Source: Pelecanus crispus
Lineage: Eukaryota > Chordata > Aves > Pelecaniformes > Pelecanidae
Direction: 5' to 3'
DNA length: 64,000 nt
Assembly: GCF_030463565.1 (NCBI RefSeq)
Contig: NC_134651.1
Coordinates: 15,388,734 to 15,452,733, forward strand
Each line of letters starts with the position of its first letter. Positions within the stretch are counted from its first letter, which is position 1. This document shows positions 11,451 to 24,700 of this stretch, piece after piece. Under the pieces are notes generated by a model. The model was not told the DNA's origin, made no database searches, and saw only the letters and a list, made by a program, of their open reading frames with translations. The position numbers were made by a program, and so were the translations under genes.

Positions 11451-13640
11451 GGACTCTGTGGGGCAGGACCGGGTCTCTGGGGCAGCGGGGCCCAGGGAGG
11501 CGCCTTGCACAGGGGTGGGGCCCCTGCGGGAGCGGGCCTGGGGCTCCCTGGGGACCCACAGGTGTGGGGCAGTGCTGGGGGTCTCAGCTGGGGAGGGCGG
11601 TGGCTGTTGGGCTGCAAGGCCTCACTCCAGGGTGGGAGCGGAGGCTCCCGGGGTCCCCCACGCCGCAGGTGCTGGCTGTGGGGTGTCCTGCAGGCGCTGG
11701 GGGGGGCTTGACGTTGTCCCCAAAAGCCGCAGGGCAGACATCCCCTTGGAGTTGGGGGCCAGCTCCTCCAGGCACCCTCCTGAGCTGCCCCCGGTCCTCA
11801 GTTGCCGTGGGATGGGGAGCGGCACCACGGGGTGCACTGGGCCAAGGCCTTGAAAGCCGCTGTTGGAGGAGCTGACCCCGTCCAGCGCGGGCATTCGCGC
11901 CGTGGTGGGCAGACGGTCAGCCACGGCAGGTACAGTTGTGTATGGCCACTGCACGCCTTACAGCGTGCTGAGAGAGGGCAGGGAACGGCTCCCGGAAACT
12001 CCCCGTGAGAGCCGAGCGTCCCCTCCGCGCCCTGGGACGCCCCGGCAGAGGCACCACCCGCCCAGGGGCTCCCTCGCAGACCCCGGGTCAGGCGTGGGGG
12101 ACAGCCCAGTCCCCCGTTTAAAAAAAGCCAGCAGGTCGCTCAGCTCCTCCTCCCCTCGGCCCAACCAAGGGGGCTTCACACAGTCTGCTGTCCGATGTAC
12201 ACCTGCTTCGAATAATCCATCTCTGCTTCTGTCAGCTGCCTTTGCCATCTCCTAACGATACACTTACCTGGAAATGTAATGGTGTCCAAGGAACATGCCC
12301 AGCGCTCAGCTGCCTGCTACCTTCCTCGTCGGCAGCCCTCTCCCGTGCCACCGCTCTCCATGGCGTGCTCAGCTGGGACTCGGCTGCGCTCTGCTCTCAG
12401 TGCCTACAGCCCGGCCTTTCATTTTGTAAAATCTGCGTTGCTCAGACAGGCCCAGCCAAGAAAGCCAGCTAGAGCAGCGTATTGGTTTGCGTGGCAAGGT
12501 TTTGGTAGCCCAGGAATCTTGGCAGTGATCGTGGACTGGCCAGAAGGCAAAGATTTTGGAGTATCACCAGAGGAGGAGGTGACACATGCTGAGGAGGCCC
12601 CACCATCGCTGATGGGTTCCGCCTTGGCCAGCGGTGGGTCCGTCTTGGAGCTGGCTGGTGTTGGATTTGTCAGACATAGGGGAAGCTTCTAGCAGCTTCT
12701 CACAGAAGCCACCCCTGTAGCCCCCCCCCCCCCCCCCCAAAACCTTGCGACACAAACCCAATACAGGCGGCGTGCCTGACGTCCCACTCAATTCCTGTCC
12801 CACCAACTTAGGCATCTCTCCAGGCACTATATCAGAAATTATTTTTACTACTTCCAGGTGACATACAAAGATAATCAACACTGTAAGGCCAAAAAAGGGA
12901 CACCTGCAATTTCACTAAACATACCCTCAGGTGGATGACAGGTTAAGTTTTCAGATGTATCAAAGATTTTGAAGAGCACTCTAAACCATTCAGGGGGTCT
13001 GTAAACCACCATAGGGTCTATATTTATTTCCACATAGTACTGTTTTTTTCCCACTAGTTGCCCGCCACTGCAGATTAAGGGAGCCGTTATCTCATTGCAT
13101 GCAACCCCAGCAGTGACTGAACAGGGGCTACATCCATCTGACAGAGCAGCCCATCGCCCCAGCAGTGTACTCAGCTCCCTGCACCAGCTCCAGTGACCCC
13201 ACAGCTCCAGGCTGAGTCAGCCCGGCATGGGGATCCAGCAGGAAACTCTGCCAATAATAAAAAGAAAAGGCTTAGTTTTTTGTTGGCCCAGTGAGTTGGA
13301 CTGATTCACTGGGCAGGCATGTGACCGCTGTTTAAGGGAATGAGAGGAAAAGAAAAGGAGAAACAAAAGTGCCCCTTTTGGCAGCCGCCCACAGATCAGG
13401 CATAATACTAAGCTGCTCTGACTCAAATCAGAATGGTCACCTTCCTCTATTAAAAAAAAGAAAAATTAAACCCATCTATTTTCTGTTAATGTGTTAACTC
13501 TAGTACTGTCAGAGTTTAATTCTGTGTTGACTGCATGCTTCATCACCCTCCTTACCACTTTTGCCAAAGGTTGGCATCAGCCTAGCTGAGCTGAATTTCC
13601 CTAATTCATTACCCCTGTTTCCAAACTGTTGATCTACCCA
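11451..13640. other. Gene-free GC-rich to mixed interval
   Basis: Beyond the minisatellite the sequence is GC-rich, falling to average composition by 12.8 kb. I see no exon chain, RNA gene or recognisable repeat other than a run of 18 cytosines at 12721-12738. Confidence 0.5.
12721..12738. repeat. Poly-C run
   Basis: A homopolymer of 18 cytosines is followed by AAAACC. Such runs are prone to length polymorphism and assembly error. Confidence 0.95.
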
Positions 13641-13646
13641 TTGCTA

Positions 13647-14109
13647 TCAGCTTGCCAAATTTTCACCTATATACAAGTCTTTATTGTTGCCTATGCCTCC
13701 CCTTTTGAGCAGGATGTTTTGTTTCATTTTAAAACCAGAAAATCCTCCTTTGGTGACATTGAAATGGTGGGCATTTGAGTCATCTAATAACACAGTGGTG
13801 AAGAACTCCCCCAATTTCCATTCAGATCGCACTGAAGTATTTCCTCAGGCTCACTTTTGCTCATAACTGCTTTTAGCCTTGCAAACGTGGCAACAGTGTC
13901 CCCAGTAGTCATAAGAAGGCAGGGAGATTGAAATGGGTACCATTCTGCCTGGATATTGATGGAAAGAGAAAAACAGAGGCAAAACACATAAGCAGAAGCA
14001 GCAGACATCCAAACAGACCCAGAAACATGGCTATGATGAGGAGAAGCCAAAGAGGAGATTTTTTTGGACTACGCATTGACTGGTAAAGAGAGTCTACCAT
14101 ATGACTCAA
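13647..14109 (-). pseudogene. Possible decayed single-pass membrane protein fragment
   Basis: Three overlapping minus-strand open segments follow one another in different frames: 14109-13909, then 14050-13784, then 13832-13647. The first begins with a short polar and basic stretch (RSPKKSP), then about 28 strongly hydrophobic residues (LWLLLIIAMFLGLFGCLLLL and on) and an N-glycosylation-like NGT, the topology of a type II membrane protein. Open frames that step in 5' to 3' order suggest a frameshifted relic, or exons of an unrecognised gene. I see no LTR or recognisable retroviral gene close by and cannot name a family. Chance is a real alternative. Confidence 0.25.
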
Positions 14110-15280
14110 AGGAAAAATATTATGAAGTTATTAGTGCTATTAAACAGAAGCTCTTATGATGTCATTCCCTATTAGAAACAAGAGTAGAAAGATTTGCTTT
14201 GATACATACATTTCTATGTTCTTCATCAAAATTCCTTTAGTCATTTTCAATAAAAGATTCATTTCTCATCACATTTTTCAACCCATTGTATATTCTAATG
14301 TATTATCTTTATCCCCATTAGAAGGTTTCCCTTAACCCCTAATTGCTTTTCTTTTTCAGTCTCTGGCAAATTTGAACTCGTTTATTGCTTCACAAACCTC
14401 AAACCATGCAGGCTTTTGTTAATTCAGAGATTAATTTTGTGGTTGGCACGTTCCCTCCACCCATCTCCTTAAACTGTTTCTCAGCTGCTTTCCAGCTCTC
14501 TTGGCATCGCTCTGGTTTGTAGCACTGGAAGTGCTTGGCAAGCTCCGCTCTCCCGCAGCATCGCTGGCTGCAGCTTCTCTAGGGAAGGGATGGGTCACAG
14601 GGCATCATGAGTTATGACTTACATAGAAATCGTGGTGTTTGGTGCTTTTAAAGCATCAGGTGTTCAGCCTGGTAGAAACAAGAAGAAAAAAAAATTACAA
14701 GAGAAATAACAGTTTTCCTCTGTTCAGTCCACCTTAGTGAGACTGGTTAACAGGAGGAAATGACCCGGAGCACACAATCCAGCACTGTCACCGCTTCTGG
14801 AAATGTTACGGCCATTCACAGCCAGTGTAATTCCTCAAGACCTTCCTCAATAATGTGGGAGCAGGCAAGCAGCATGGGGCTTGAGGAAGGAGGAGCTGCA
14901 ACAGCCTGCTTAGATCACTTCCAGCAGCCTTTCTTAATGGGCTTCCCATGACTATTTTATTTTCATAGTCACATATATTCCACCTGAATCTGAGCTGGGT
15001 ACAGTTCCCACAATAAAACTTAGCAGCTCCTTTACAACTTTCTGTGACTGGAACATTTTTCACAGGTGACATTTCTGGATTGCTCCCTCCCACCACCTTT
15101 TCCCCCAGTGTCGAGGGTGTACGCTGTTTTCCATGTCCACCTTTGCCCCACCAAACCCTGCACTCTCCCAGGCAGAGGCACAGATGTGCTAACCGATGCT
15201 CATTAGATATATGGCATTCAGTGAGTCTCAGGCTAACTAATCATGTTTTATGTGCTTTCCCAGTCCAATTGTATGCACTG
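14110..15280. other. Gene-free interval
   Basis: Moderately AT-rich sequence with only short open frames that lack splice context or recognisable protein similarity. No repeat was recognised. Confidence 0.45.
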
Positions 15281-15282
15281 TT

Positions 15283-15372
15283 ATCTCACCTTAAACTGTA
15301 AATCCTTCAGGGCAGAGACTGGCTTTATTACCTGTTGTATATTACCCAGCTGACGGGGGCCAAGGATTTTAC
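15283..15372 (+). repeat. Ancient SINE/LINE tail-like relic
   Basis: The sequence around TAAACTGTAAATCCTTCAGG and GCAGAGACTGGCTTTATTAC resembles the widespread amniote repeat tail that reads 'TGTAAgCTCtTcGGGGCAGGgAC..TgTcTt'. The match is by memory of the consensus, and the copy is old and short. Confidence 0.35.
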
Positions 15373-18325
15373 ATGCATTGGCAGTACACAGCATAAAAAT
15401 CATTTTCTTTAAGAACATTTGCAAAGCTTCTTTTCTCCTTTGCACTGATTTTTAAATCAACCAGGACAAGAGCCTATCTGGAGATCACGTTTGTGTACGA
15501 AATCTATCTTGTGCCAAAACTAAGATACACAAGTAGCAGAGAAAATAAATCAAAACCTACTGTTTATTTATTCAGTCTCTTTAATGTGTGTATATGAGCA
15601 TGTTCCACCCTGCCTTTTCTGGTAGGGCTGTATAAATATGTGCCTTAGCTCAGAGGAGGTTATGGGACCCACCTCCGCAGTGCACAGGCGCCCAGCTGGC
15701 CACATCTGGTCCCAAATGCTGCAAGCACACCTCTGCTAGCCCTGTGCCACCAAGCCCTCCCTGGGGACAGCCATGGGGCCTCCTGTGGGACGCCTCTCAC
15801 CTCGTTTGTTTGACTTGCCTGGCAAGGGTGTTATATGCTTAGGGGATGAAGTCCCCATGGCCCACTCTCTCTAATCCCCGTACATCCTTAGGCAAATAAA
15901 AAGAGCCTCATAAGAAAAGGAACTGAGAGTGGATAAGGCTCCATGCCTTCCCCAAATCACAGAAGGGAATTGGCTGTGGGTGGACATGACATTTCTCCTC
16001 CTACCTTTATTTGTTTTCCCTGACCTCAGTTGCTTGCAGGCTCTGCCAGCTGAGATTTTCAAGTTCAGTAGGTTGGCAACAGCAACGGCATCGCTGCCGC
16101 ACTGGGCTCTCGGACGCAGGCATGGGATCTGCATGGGAACATTTGACTCCTGAACTGAGTGCCAGAGCTGGTGAATGCACTGACAGGTATATGGTGACCC
16201 ATGAGATGGTGGTTACCAATCTGCAATTACAGTTTCATTCTTCAAGAAGATGATTCACATGCAGTTGAAAGCCACAAGTCTTTAAGAGTCTCCTTTGAAA
16301 GCTCCTTAAACTACTTTGGCAAGCCTGAGTTGTTAAACAATTTATTATCGCTTCTCTGCCAGAAGAGCTTGTGAAACAGCTTAAAGAGCAAATTGTACAA
16401 AGTGCCCAAGATTGTCACAGATGAAGCTCTCTATTCTCTTGTGCCACCCAATCCTTTTTCCCCCCTTCCCCCAGACATCCAGTTCTTCTTGGTTTAAAAT
16501 AGCCTGGCTAGTTATTTCCATTACAACAGCAGCATATCTAGTAAGTCACATGCCTTCAGCAGCAGTCAGAGTGAAAGGGGAATTCATTGCTCCGTTTCTT
16601 CGAACAAGATCTTAATAGTCACTTTTTATAGCAGATGGAATAAATAATACTGTGCCCTCCCATTCCTCTTGCTAGCCCCACGACTGCCATGGGAAGCACT
16701 AAAGGAGGTCACGCCTGTCTCCAGGTTACTTCTCAGGCCCTTTAAAAACTACTTCCTCCCCAGAAGTTACCACCCTCTTTCCTCTCCTGGCTCCCTGCCG
16801 CCACAAAGTTGTAACTGAATCATCACCGTGCAGCTGCTTGGCACGTCCTTTTTGTTGCCCCTTTCCCCGCTCCCCTCTGTATTTTGAATAATGCAGAAAT
16901 CCTTCAGTCAATAGGACTGTCAGACTTTGCCTAGCACATATCACACCTAAAGAAAAGTGGGATCTGAGTGCCTTTACCTGCTTTCACGCGTCACCGTATT
17001 ATTTCTTAACGCTGCCATGCAGTGTGCACGCAAAAACTCGATGATGGATCGTCTCCACCGAGGACACCGGTCTCCTGATGGCTTGCACAGGGCTTGTCAC
17101 ATCCAGCCCCCGGGCCGGGCTGAAATCCTTGGGCACCACATCAGCACTGGTGATAGTAACAGCAGAGCACAGGCTGCCACCCCAGGAAGGAGGGTTGAGT
17201 TTGGTAGCAGTTGTCCCAGCCAGAGGGAAAAATTGCCAAGGGGACCCAGCAGGTACTTGCAAAGCTACTGGCTTCACTGGGAAGTATTCCAGTAAATGGG
17301 GGAGCTCCACCCACACCAATGGACAGCATAAACACAATACTAGGTAACCTATTTACAGAGAAACTACCCCAGGACAGCTAAGAAAAATAAACCAACTATC
17401 TAAACAGAGCTAAAAAAAAAATATGCAGGCAAACCTCGAATGCACTCTTGAGAAACCATCACTTTTACCTAGCAGAGTACAACTGGCAAAGGGCAAGTGC
17501 TTGTGCATTTATTATTTGGCTGCAAGTAAGGGGACTGTGAAATGAATCTGCCTCTCACTGCCCACCCAGCACAGAGGACAGATTCAAGCTCTCTGGCAAC
17601 CTTCCTAGCTGGAGAAGGAGATACCGTCTCCAGCTGAAGAATGCACACACACTGCTAATGGAACTGGCCATCTAGCAGCACCATGTTTTGATTTCATATT
17701 AGAATTGCTTGAAAAAAGGGCCTTTAATACCTCTATTGTTGTACGTTTCTCCCTCAAAGTATGTTTAAAGGACTTAATCAGACTCATTTCCTTAATTTCA
17801 AGCATATCTCTGAAAAGGTATTATCCCAGGCTGATGGCATCAAAGAGTGAATTAGGAATAAAGCCAAGTGAACAAAAACAAAGATATTTCCTTTCAGTTA
17901 CTGTGCAGCCTTCACAGGCTGCAGAGCATTAGAGCTGCTGAAATACCACTGCCACATTCTTCAAGATCTGCGAATTAGTGCCTTGCTTTTATACCCTTGG
18001 TGGGAAGCGAGGATGCGATCCCTGTTACACTTAGCCTGACAAGGGCTGTGCTGTGATGAGAAGCTTTAGATCTGCAGCACCAAAAAAATGTCTTTGAACT
18101 ATTGCTGTTTGGATTCCCAGTTTCCGAGACATATTTGTCATAGCAAAGTTCCCCTATTGAACCAAAAAAACCACCTGGTTTTTAATTTTGTAGCATACGC
18201 AACACTTGCTTTCACCTTCTGTCCTTCTGTTGTCCAAAACTGATGCTGCTATAGATGTCCATTGTAAGGCCCTACCCTAACTATGCTTTTGTTTAGTGAA
18301 CAGATTGTCTGAGAGCAGAAGTCTA
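15373..18325. other. Gene-free interval
   Basis: Mixed-composition sequence with no exon chain or RNA gene that I can support. The open frames here (around 16.0 and 17.0-17.35 kb) are overlapping on both strands and show no protein character. Confidence 0.45.
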
Positions 18326-18329
18326 GGTG

Positions 18330-18740
18330 ATGTATTACTGACTTGATCAGTAAATGATGAGGAGTTGCTTAAGATCTGCCAAGAAGGAAATTAGGGGAAA
18401 CGTAATTCCGGCGAGGGGGATGGCAACCACCAACTCAGGAGCCCCCTACCACAATTACACCCCAGACTCAAACTGAAGGAACGCTGAGCATGCTCACTAA
18501 TTTAAATACTAGACAAAGGGATTTTAACCAATCATAGCACTGCATATGTATTAGGGAATTAAATATGGGAATGAGTGTGTATAAATAGGTGCTGACTTGA
18601 TGACTCGGTGTGCTAGCTTTGTGGAATTACCACCTAGCACCCATCTCTGTGCAGAAATGAAATAAAACAGTATCTCATCTCAGTGTGTGCAGATTGGCTT
18701 ATTGCACACCGGGTAAATGAGCCCTATTTGGGACAACGTT
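18330..18740 (+). mobile_element. Probable solo LTR of an endogenous retrovirus
   Basis: The order of control signals is that of an LTR. There is a CCAAT box at 18528-18532, a TATA box (TATAAATA) at 18580-18587, a likely start about 25 bases later, an AATAAA poly(A) signal at 18661-18666, a GT-rich stretch just after it, and a U5-like end near TTTGGGACA (CA at 18734-18735). A TGT at 18331 is a candidate left end. I found no clear target-site duplication, no primer-binding site after the right end and no gag/pol/env frame nearby, so a solo LTR is the best reading. Boundaries are approximate. Confidence 0.55.
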
Positions 18741-21700
18741 TCAACATCGATTGCGGAGAAGCAGCAGCTCTTGCAGCCATCCTGGGCCAGGCTGAAGGCC
18801 TGTGCAGACCATCATCCTGGCCATTTCTGATGGGAGCTGGCCAGCATGCAGCAAGGAGCTGAAGTGCACTGAAATTCAGTGTGAGGGGACAGCTTGTGTA
18901 CCCTCCCATCAGGGAATCAAACACAAACCTCCTTTTTACTGCCATGCCACCGGGGACTGTGACATGGGCAGGATGGGGGGCGTTTGGCAGCCACAGCTTC
19001 TCCAGGGGTTTATCACAGATCTCAAACCAAAAGTACCCTTGTCCTGCCAGGTTAAGGAACAACTCCTAACCCCTGCTGTGCTTGGAGACAGGACATGACT
19101 TTAACAGTGTGGTCCAGGGCAGAGCAAGCAGAGTTATTGCTGAAGTGACTTACACAACCTTGTTCTCACAGCACCTCCTGGGAAAACGCCCGGCAGACCG
19201 GCGGTCGGTGCTGTTAAAACAAAGCAGAAGGCTGGCAAGCCTTTCTTCTGCTTCGTGCTCTCCCGAGCAAGGCTGGGCTATGCCTGCTTTCAAAGACCAC
19301 AGGGGGCCAGCGCCTGCGTGCATCTCCTCTCCTTGGCACGGCGCCTCGGAGAAGGAGGCTAGGCAGGTTATGCTGGCTGGTCACTTGGCACACCATCAAT
19401 CATCCTCATTAATAACTTTTTCATCTCCGCTATTTCAACTAAATGGGCAAAGTCCACAAGTTTATTACGGTCTGAGAAGCGGTGCTTCGGCAATGCCCTC
19501 TGCCGCCCCGGTGGCTCCCCATTCACCCCGCAGAGCGGCGGCATCGCTGCCATCAGGACCAGCATGCCCAGCCCGCGTGGCCCAGCACCAGCTGGAACAG
19601 AGCAGGAGCTAAATGTGCTGATGGGCAAAGAACATCTTGTGCAAGGGTCAGAGAAGATCAGCTCGCCCACAGGACACTGAAAAGCAGTTTCTAGGGCAGG
19701 CAGACAGCCTTGGGAATACAAGCAGCACTGTCTGGTAGCTGCAGAGAGACAAGAGGCAGGCAGCTCTGCACGGGGTGCCTGCTGTTGGCCCTGGCGAGGG
19801 GTACCTGCGCGCTGGGCTGTTGGGCACAGCAGCATCCAAAGGCTCCTGCTTGTGAAAGGCTCGGAGAAACCCAGGGCTACCTGTCACAGAGCCCAGGCCT
19901 GGGGGTTCTGCCTCCAGCTCTCCTCCCTTCCTGAGCTCCCCAAGCAAGGCAGGGGAGCGTCGCCAGCATGGGAGCCCAGTTCCCCCACCTCGGGGAGGCT
20001 GGGTTTGCTGGCGGGCAGCAGCACCCCAGAGCACCGGGCGGGGGGGGGCAGCAGGCAGCGCTGCACAACTGGGGAGGCCCCAGGCTACAGCCAGCCCCAC
20101 ACACAAATGTGCACAAACCGGCTTTACAAAACACAACGCAAGATCACGTTTGAGGCTCATTTTGCTTTTCTGAAACTACAGACTTTAGAAGTTTCCTGCT
20201 TTTCCTTTCCCCCCTGCTTTCCAAGCCACACTGCTTGGGCTCCCTCCATCTCTCCAGCCTTTCCCAACAACAGCCAGGCCTGGAGACAGTGCTACAAAGA
20301 AGCCGGGGAGGAGAGTCACTTGCTGACAGGAGCCAGAGTCCTCTATGCCCAGCCATGGTAGCACCGTGACAGAACTTGGCAGTGCTGCAGCCTGACAAAA
20401 ACGGGCAGCTCTGGGCTTCCTCCTTCTCCCAGCCCATCCAAAAGATGGTTTCCCCGTGCTCTCCCTCCCACAGCTCAGCAGGGTGGCAGCTCCAAAGCCA
20501 CCACTTCTAAGCAGCTGCTAATGCTGAACAGGAAGCTGCTGGATCCTTTCCACCACCCCTTGCCCTCTGGGGTCCTTTCTTTTGCATCAGTAAGGTATTA
20601 GCATAAGAAATTACTAATTACTTTTGCAGCTCCACCCTAACAAAGCAAGCTCATCTGCCTCCTCAGGATAGGTCATGCCCTGACAACCATCTGGCTGCTT
20701 GATTGCTCCAGACACCCCTTGGGGCTCTGCAGACAGTGCAGGCTCCAGGGCATGAGGAGACAAGTGGTTGCTGAGTAGCTATGGGGTGAAGCAGCTTTCA
20801 CCCATGCTCTTGGTGGCTGGGAAACCCAAAGGGACAACTATGGAGGGAAGAGAGGTGCTTGCGTGACAGCACGTCCCACCTGCCCACACATGTGTGCAAA
20901 GGAATGCACCCATGTGCACATGCCTGTGCACCTTATTGGGGCTTCCTGCAGCCTTCCCACGAGGCAGCATAGCACATGCTGATGGAGACCTCTCCAAAGG
21001 GCTGTATTCATGGAGAGGATGTTCTTGGGGCCCTTGAGGGCTTCATCCAAGACATCTGGCCGCACTGCTCCATCAGCTGTGCCTGACACCTGGGGACCTG
21101 GCTGGACCCTCCTTCCCTCCTGTCCACAGCTACAAAACCAGCAGATGTGAAGGTCCCCCACTGAGCTCAAAGCAGGTGAGCTCGAGTCACTCTGTGGAGC
21201 AGAGGCTGCCTGGCAAACACACCAAAGCCACCAGGTCTGCCCAAACCCAACCTGGTGCCAGCCCTGTCCCTGGCCAGGCTGGTGACCTTGGCTGAGCACA
21301 GCATCCCCTGCACATCTCTCGGGAAGGGGGAGCCGAGCACACAGATGCGGCTGCAGCCCCTCAGGAAAAGCGTCCTCCAAAGCTGCGCCTGCTCAGAGCA
21401 TTCCCACCCTGGCCATTGTTTTGGGAATGGCTGGAAAATGTCAGCAGGGCGCTGGGTGCGGGTGGGGGGGTCAGGAAAAAGGAAAAACAGATGATTAGAT
21501 TTTTTTTTTAAATCAGCCAATAAATTATATTAACTTTTCCATTGACCTTTTGTCAGGTCACATTATCAGACTGGTGAATGTGGTTCATGAAGATAGTATT
21601 ATGCTCAGATTTCAAACTGTGCAGAAAGTGCATCCCAAGCAATATGCCAAAATGGAAACGTCGGCTCCACCAGAGGGGTGTGCTGACCATTACCCTCCCC

Positions 21701-24700
21701 AGGAAAGCCAGATCCAGCATCTACAAATATTATATATATTATTAAAAAGGTCTGGTTCCCAGGGTGGCCAGGGACTTCATAAGGTCAGGCTTTGTCAATG
21801 GTGCCATTTATTGCTTTCTTCTCAAGACTGTGGTTCCACCAGAGCTGCCTGTGGAGGGACTGGCTTGCAGCAGGCAGCCGAGATCGCCTTCCTGCCTGTG
21901 CTTGGCCAGCAAGCCGTGGTACAGGCAGCTTTCCTCAGCCAGGGCATGAACACTGGTCTCGCATCACAGTGCTGCCTTTAGGACAGGATAATGTTCAAAG
22001 CATGGGAGGGAAGAGAGCGTGAGGGTGCAGCTACGTGTGTTGGGTGCCTGCAAGGGTAAGAGGGAGCAGTGCTGATCCTGGCTGCCCCAGCCCCAAGGCG
22101 GGGTTTACCAGGTGTTGGCAGGACTGCAGCATCGTGCTGCGTCATATCGGCTCCATATCAAGAAGCCAGCAGTGACAGCTTGTCCTGCAGCCATGACATC
22201 TTCCAGGAGCAGGAAGCATGCCAGCCCGCGGGAGCCAGTGTGACCCAGCTGCCTCTGGGGCCATCCTGGTCCTTGGGGCTCAGGGAGCTGCTCTGCCCCT
22301 TGGACCACAGCCCCGACACAGAGGCCTCCTCTCACCCCCTGCCAGCCCAGCAAGGCCAAAATTAGCCTTCACTGTGTGTGTGCTGGGTAGAAGAGCCACA
22401 ATTGTATCTCAGGAAAGCATTATTGTACTCCGCGAGCCCTATCTTATCAGGGAAAGGAAAATGGGACTTTGACAAACTGCCTCTGTCGCAGCCGGGGTAA
22501 GCACATGATTTTTGGTAATCGCCCACCCTGGCCACAGCACTGCCTCAGCCACTATTGTTCCCGGTCCCGGCACTGCGCCGTGCGGGGTCCAGGCAGCCGC
22601 TGCCCTCCCAAAGGCGAAAGAGCACATGGGGCCCCAGCTGTGCTCACTTTGGCTGCACCCGTGCATTGTGTTTGCAGCCCCAGTGGGGATGCAGTTGGAG
22701 TTAGATTGATCTCTTTATCAGGAGGCTTCAAGTGCTGATAAGGTGACATCACCCTCCAGGAGCAGGGACTTGAACTCTTTTGCAAGGGGAGATGGTTATC
22801 AGCGGGCTCTGGCAGGGCCGCACTTGCTCTTCAGCCCCGCAGCTGGAAGCAGAGCCACCCTCTGAGCCTCTGACACGATAGGAAGGGTTTGTTTTTCTTC
22901 ACACAATGGCTGCTCAGATCCTGTCCAACAGCGGTGCAGAGCGTGGTGCGGGGCACTTCAGCGGCACTCAGCTTTGCGCCACCACAGCATGGGGGACCCA
23001 GCATGGCCAGCAGCCATCCTCCCCCTGGGACACTCGGCCTGACCCCAGGGACAGCTCAGTCCCTGAAACACCAGTTGCAACAGGAGGCACATTGTTCCAG
23101 TCCCGAGCAAAGAGCATTCTCTCCTGAAGAGCTTACCTCATCTCACCAGCAAGCCCAAGAGCAGCCCACGAGCCCAACTCTGCCTGCAGAGCATTCCTGC
23201 AGGGAGGAGAGCAGGTGACTCCTGCCATCTCTCCACTCCTCGCTTCTGCAAGACCACCCAGGGACCCTCCACAGAAAGGCTGGGAGAGCTGAGAGAACCT
23301 CTTGAGGGGGTCCAGATACCCCACAAACCACATTCCCTGGCACAGCAGAGAGCAGCAGGTGCTCAGCTCACCTCTGCTGCAAGCCACAGGGCAGGAGAAG
23401 ACTCAAAAGGCAACTGTGATGGCCACCGGGACAGCCAGCACAAGGCCACAGTGATGTCCCACGGGGGACGCCTGCCTGGCCCGCTCGGTTCGCCTGCCCG
23501 GGATGGGTAACAGCACAGGGGCCACGCCGGGTGCATGCAGCCAACCTCATCCTGCAACTGCTTGTGCAACGCGTGGCTGCAGCAGGTCTGGCCTGGCAGC
23601 AGCGCTGGGAATGCTCCAGTGGGCTCTGCACTGGGAAGAGCTCTTCATCCCCCCAAGCATGACCCTGGTTGCTGGCGGGTTGATCTTCATCAGGGGTGTT
23701 GGTGCCGGTGGTAGCTCCCCAGATACCCCAGCAGAAGCAGCCACTGAGGGCTACAGGGAGTGGGCAGAGAGGTTACAGCAAACTGCGCTGCGCGGGTGTG
23801 TAATCCTGCGCGGCATTACGGTGCTTTGTGCCCTTTTTTGCTCTGCTGCCAGCTCCTGCTTCTCAAGGCAGGATGAAGGGACAGACTGCCAAGCGCTGCA
23901 AGCGTCACGACTGTCCGACCAAAGCTGCTGCTGTCCTGATTCCTGCATGCCTCCCTATGCCTACAGCTCAGCCCTCTGCTTTCCAGAGCTGGGCCATTAG
24001 TGTAAAACCAAAGGGGAAAAAAACCCAGGTGGACTGAATGCAAGATCTGAAAGAGCTGAGACCACCGATTTCCCCTCACTGCACCTCAGGGCAGAGAGCG
24101 AGCGCAGTTGCTGCAGAGCTGCAAACCGCAGTAATGGGTGATGTGCCTGAGCCCCAGTGCTGTCCCGCACAGCTCCTCCCTTTGCCCGGGTCCCTGCAGC
24201 CTGCAACATCCCTTCCCGCAGCCTGAGCAAGCACCATCGCACCCCTTCGCAGCTCCCATCCCAGGACCCCCCACAAGAAGGGAGCAGGCGCTGCCCCGCT
24301 GGGGAAAGCCCCTGTCCTGCTGTTGTCTGCGATTTAACTCTTCATGATGGGACACCAAAGCCGCCCTTGGGGCAGACCAGAGGCTCACCTCTGGGGCCAA
24401 AGCAGAGCAGGGCAGCGCAGGGCAACCTCCTGCAGCCCGCCCTGCCGCTCCCAGCGGCCACAGCCCGGGGGCTTCCTGAGCCAGAGGGGCAGCCCTGGCC
24501 TGCCTCCTTGAACTTCTCTCATCATTCATCCCAGTCTCACTGCCCAAAATAGCCCACAATGATTTCCGCAGTTAATTTGGGCTTTCTCTGAGCACGCAGG
24601 CTGTAGTCTGAACTTGTCTCCAGCCAGTTTCATTTTGGAGCTCCCTGTCCCTGTGCTCTGAGACGCAGCAGAGGCACTCGTCCTTTCCTTTCCTCTGGAA

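Noticed and set aside
10176-11875. Long Gly/Met/His-rich, Pro-rich and Trp/Gly-rich open frames on both strands
   Set aside because: They follow the minisatellite, whose unit lengths are multiples of three and lack stops. All overlap each other in several frames.
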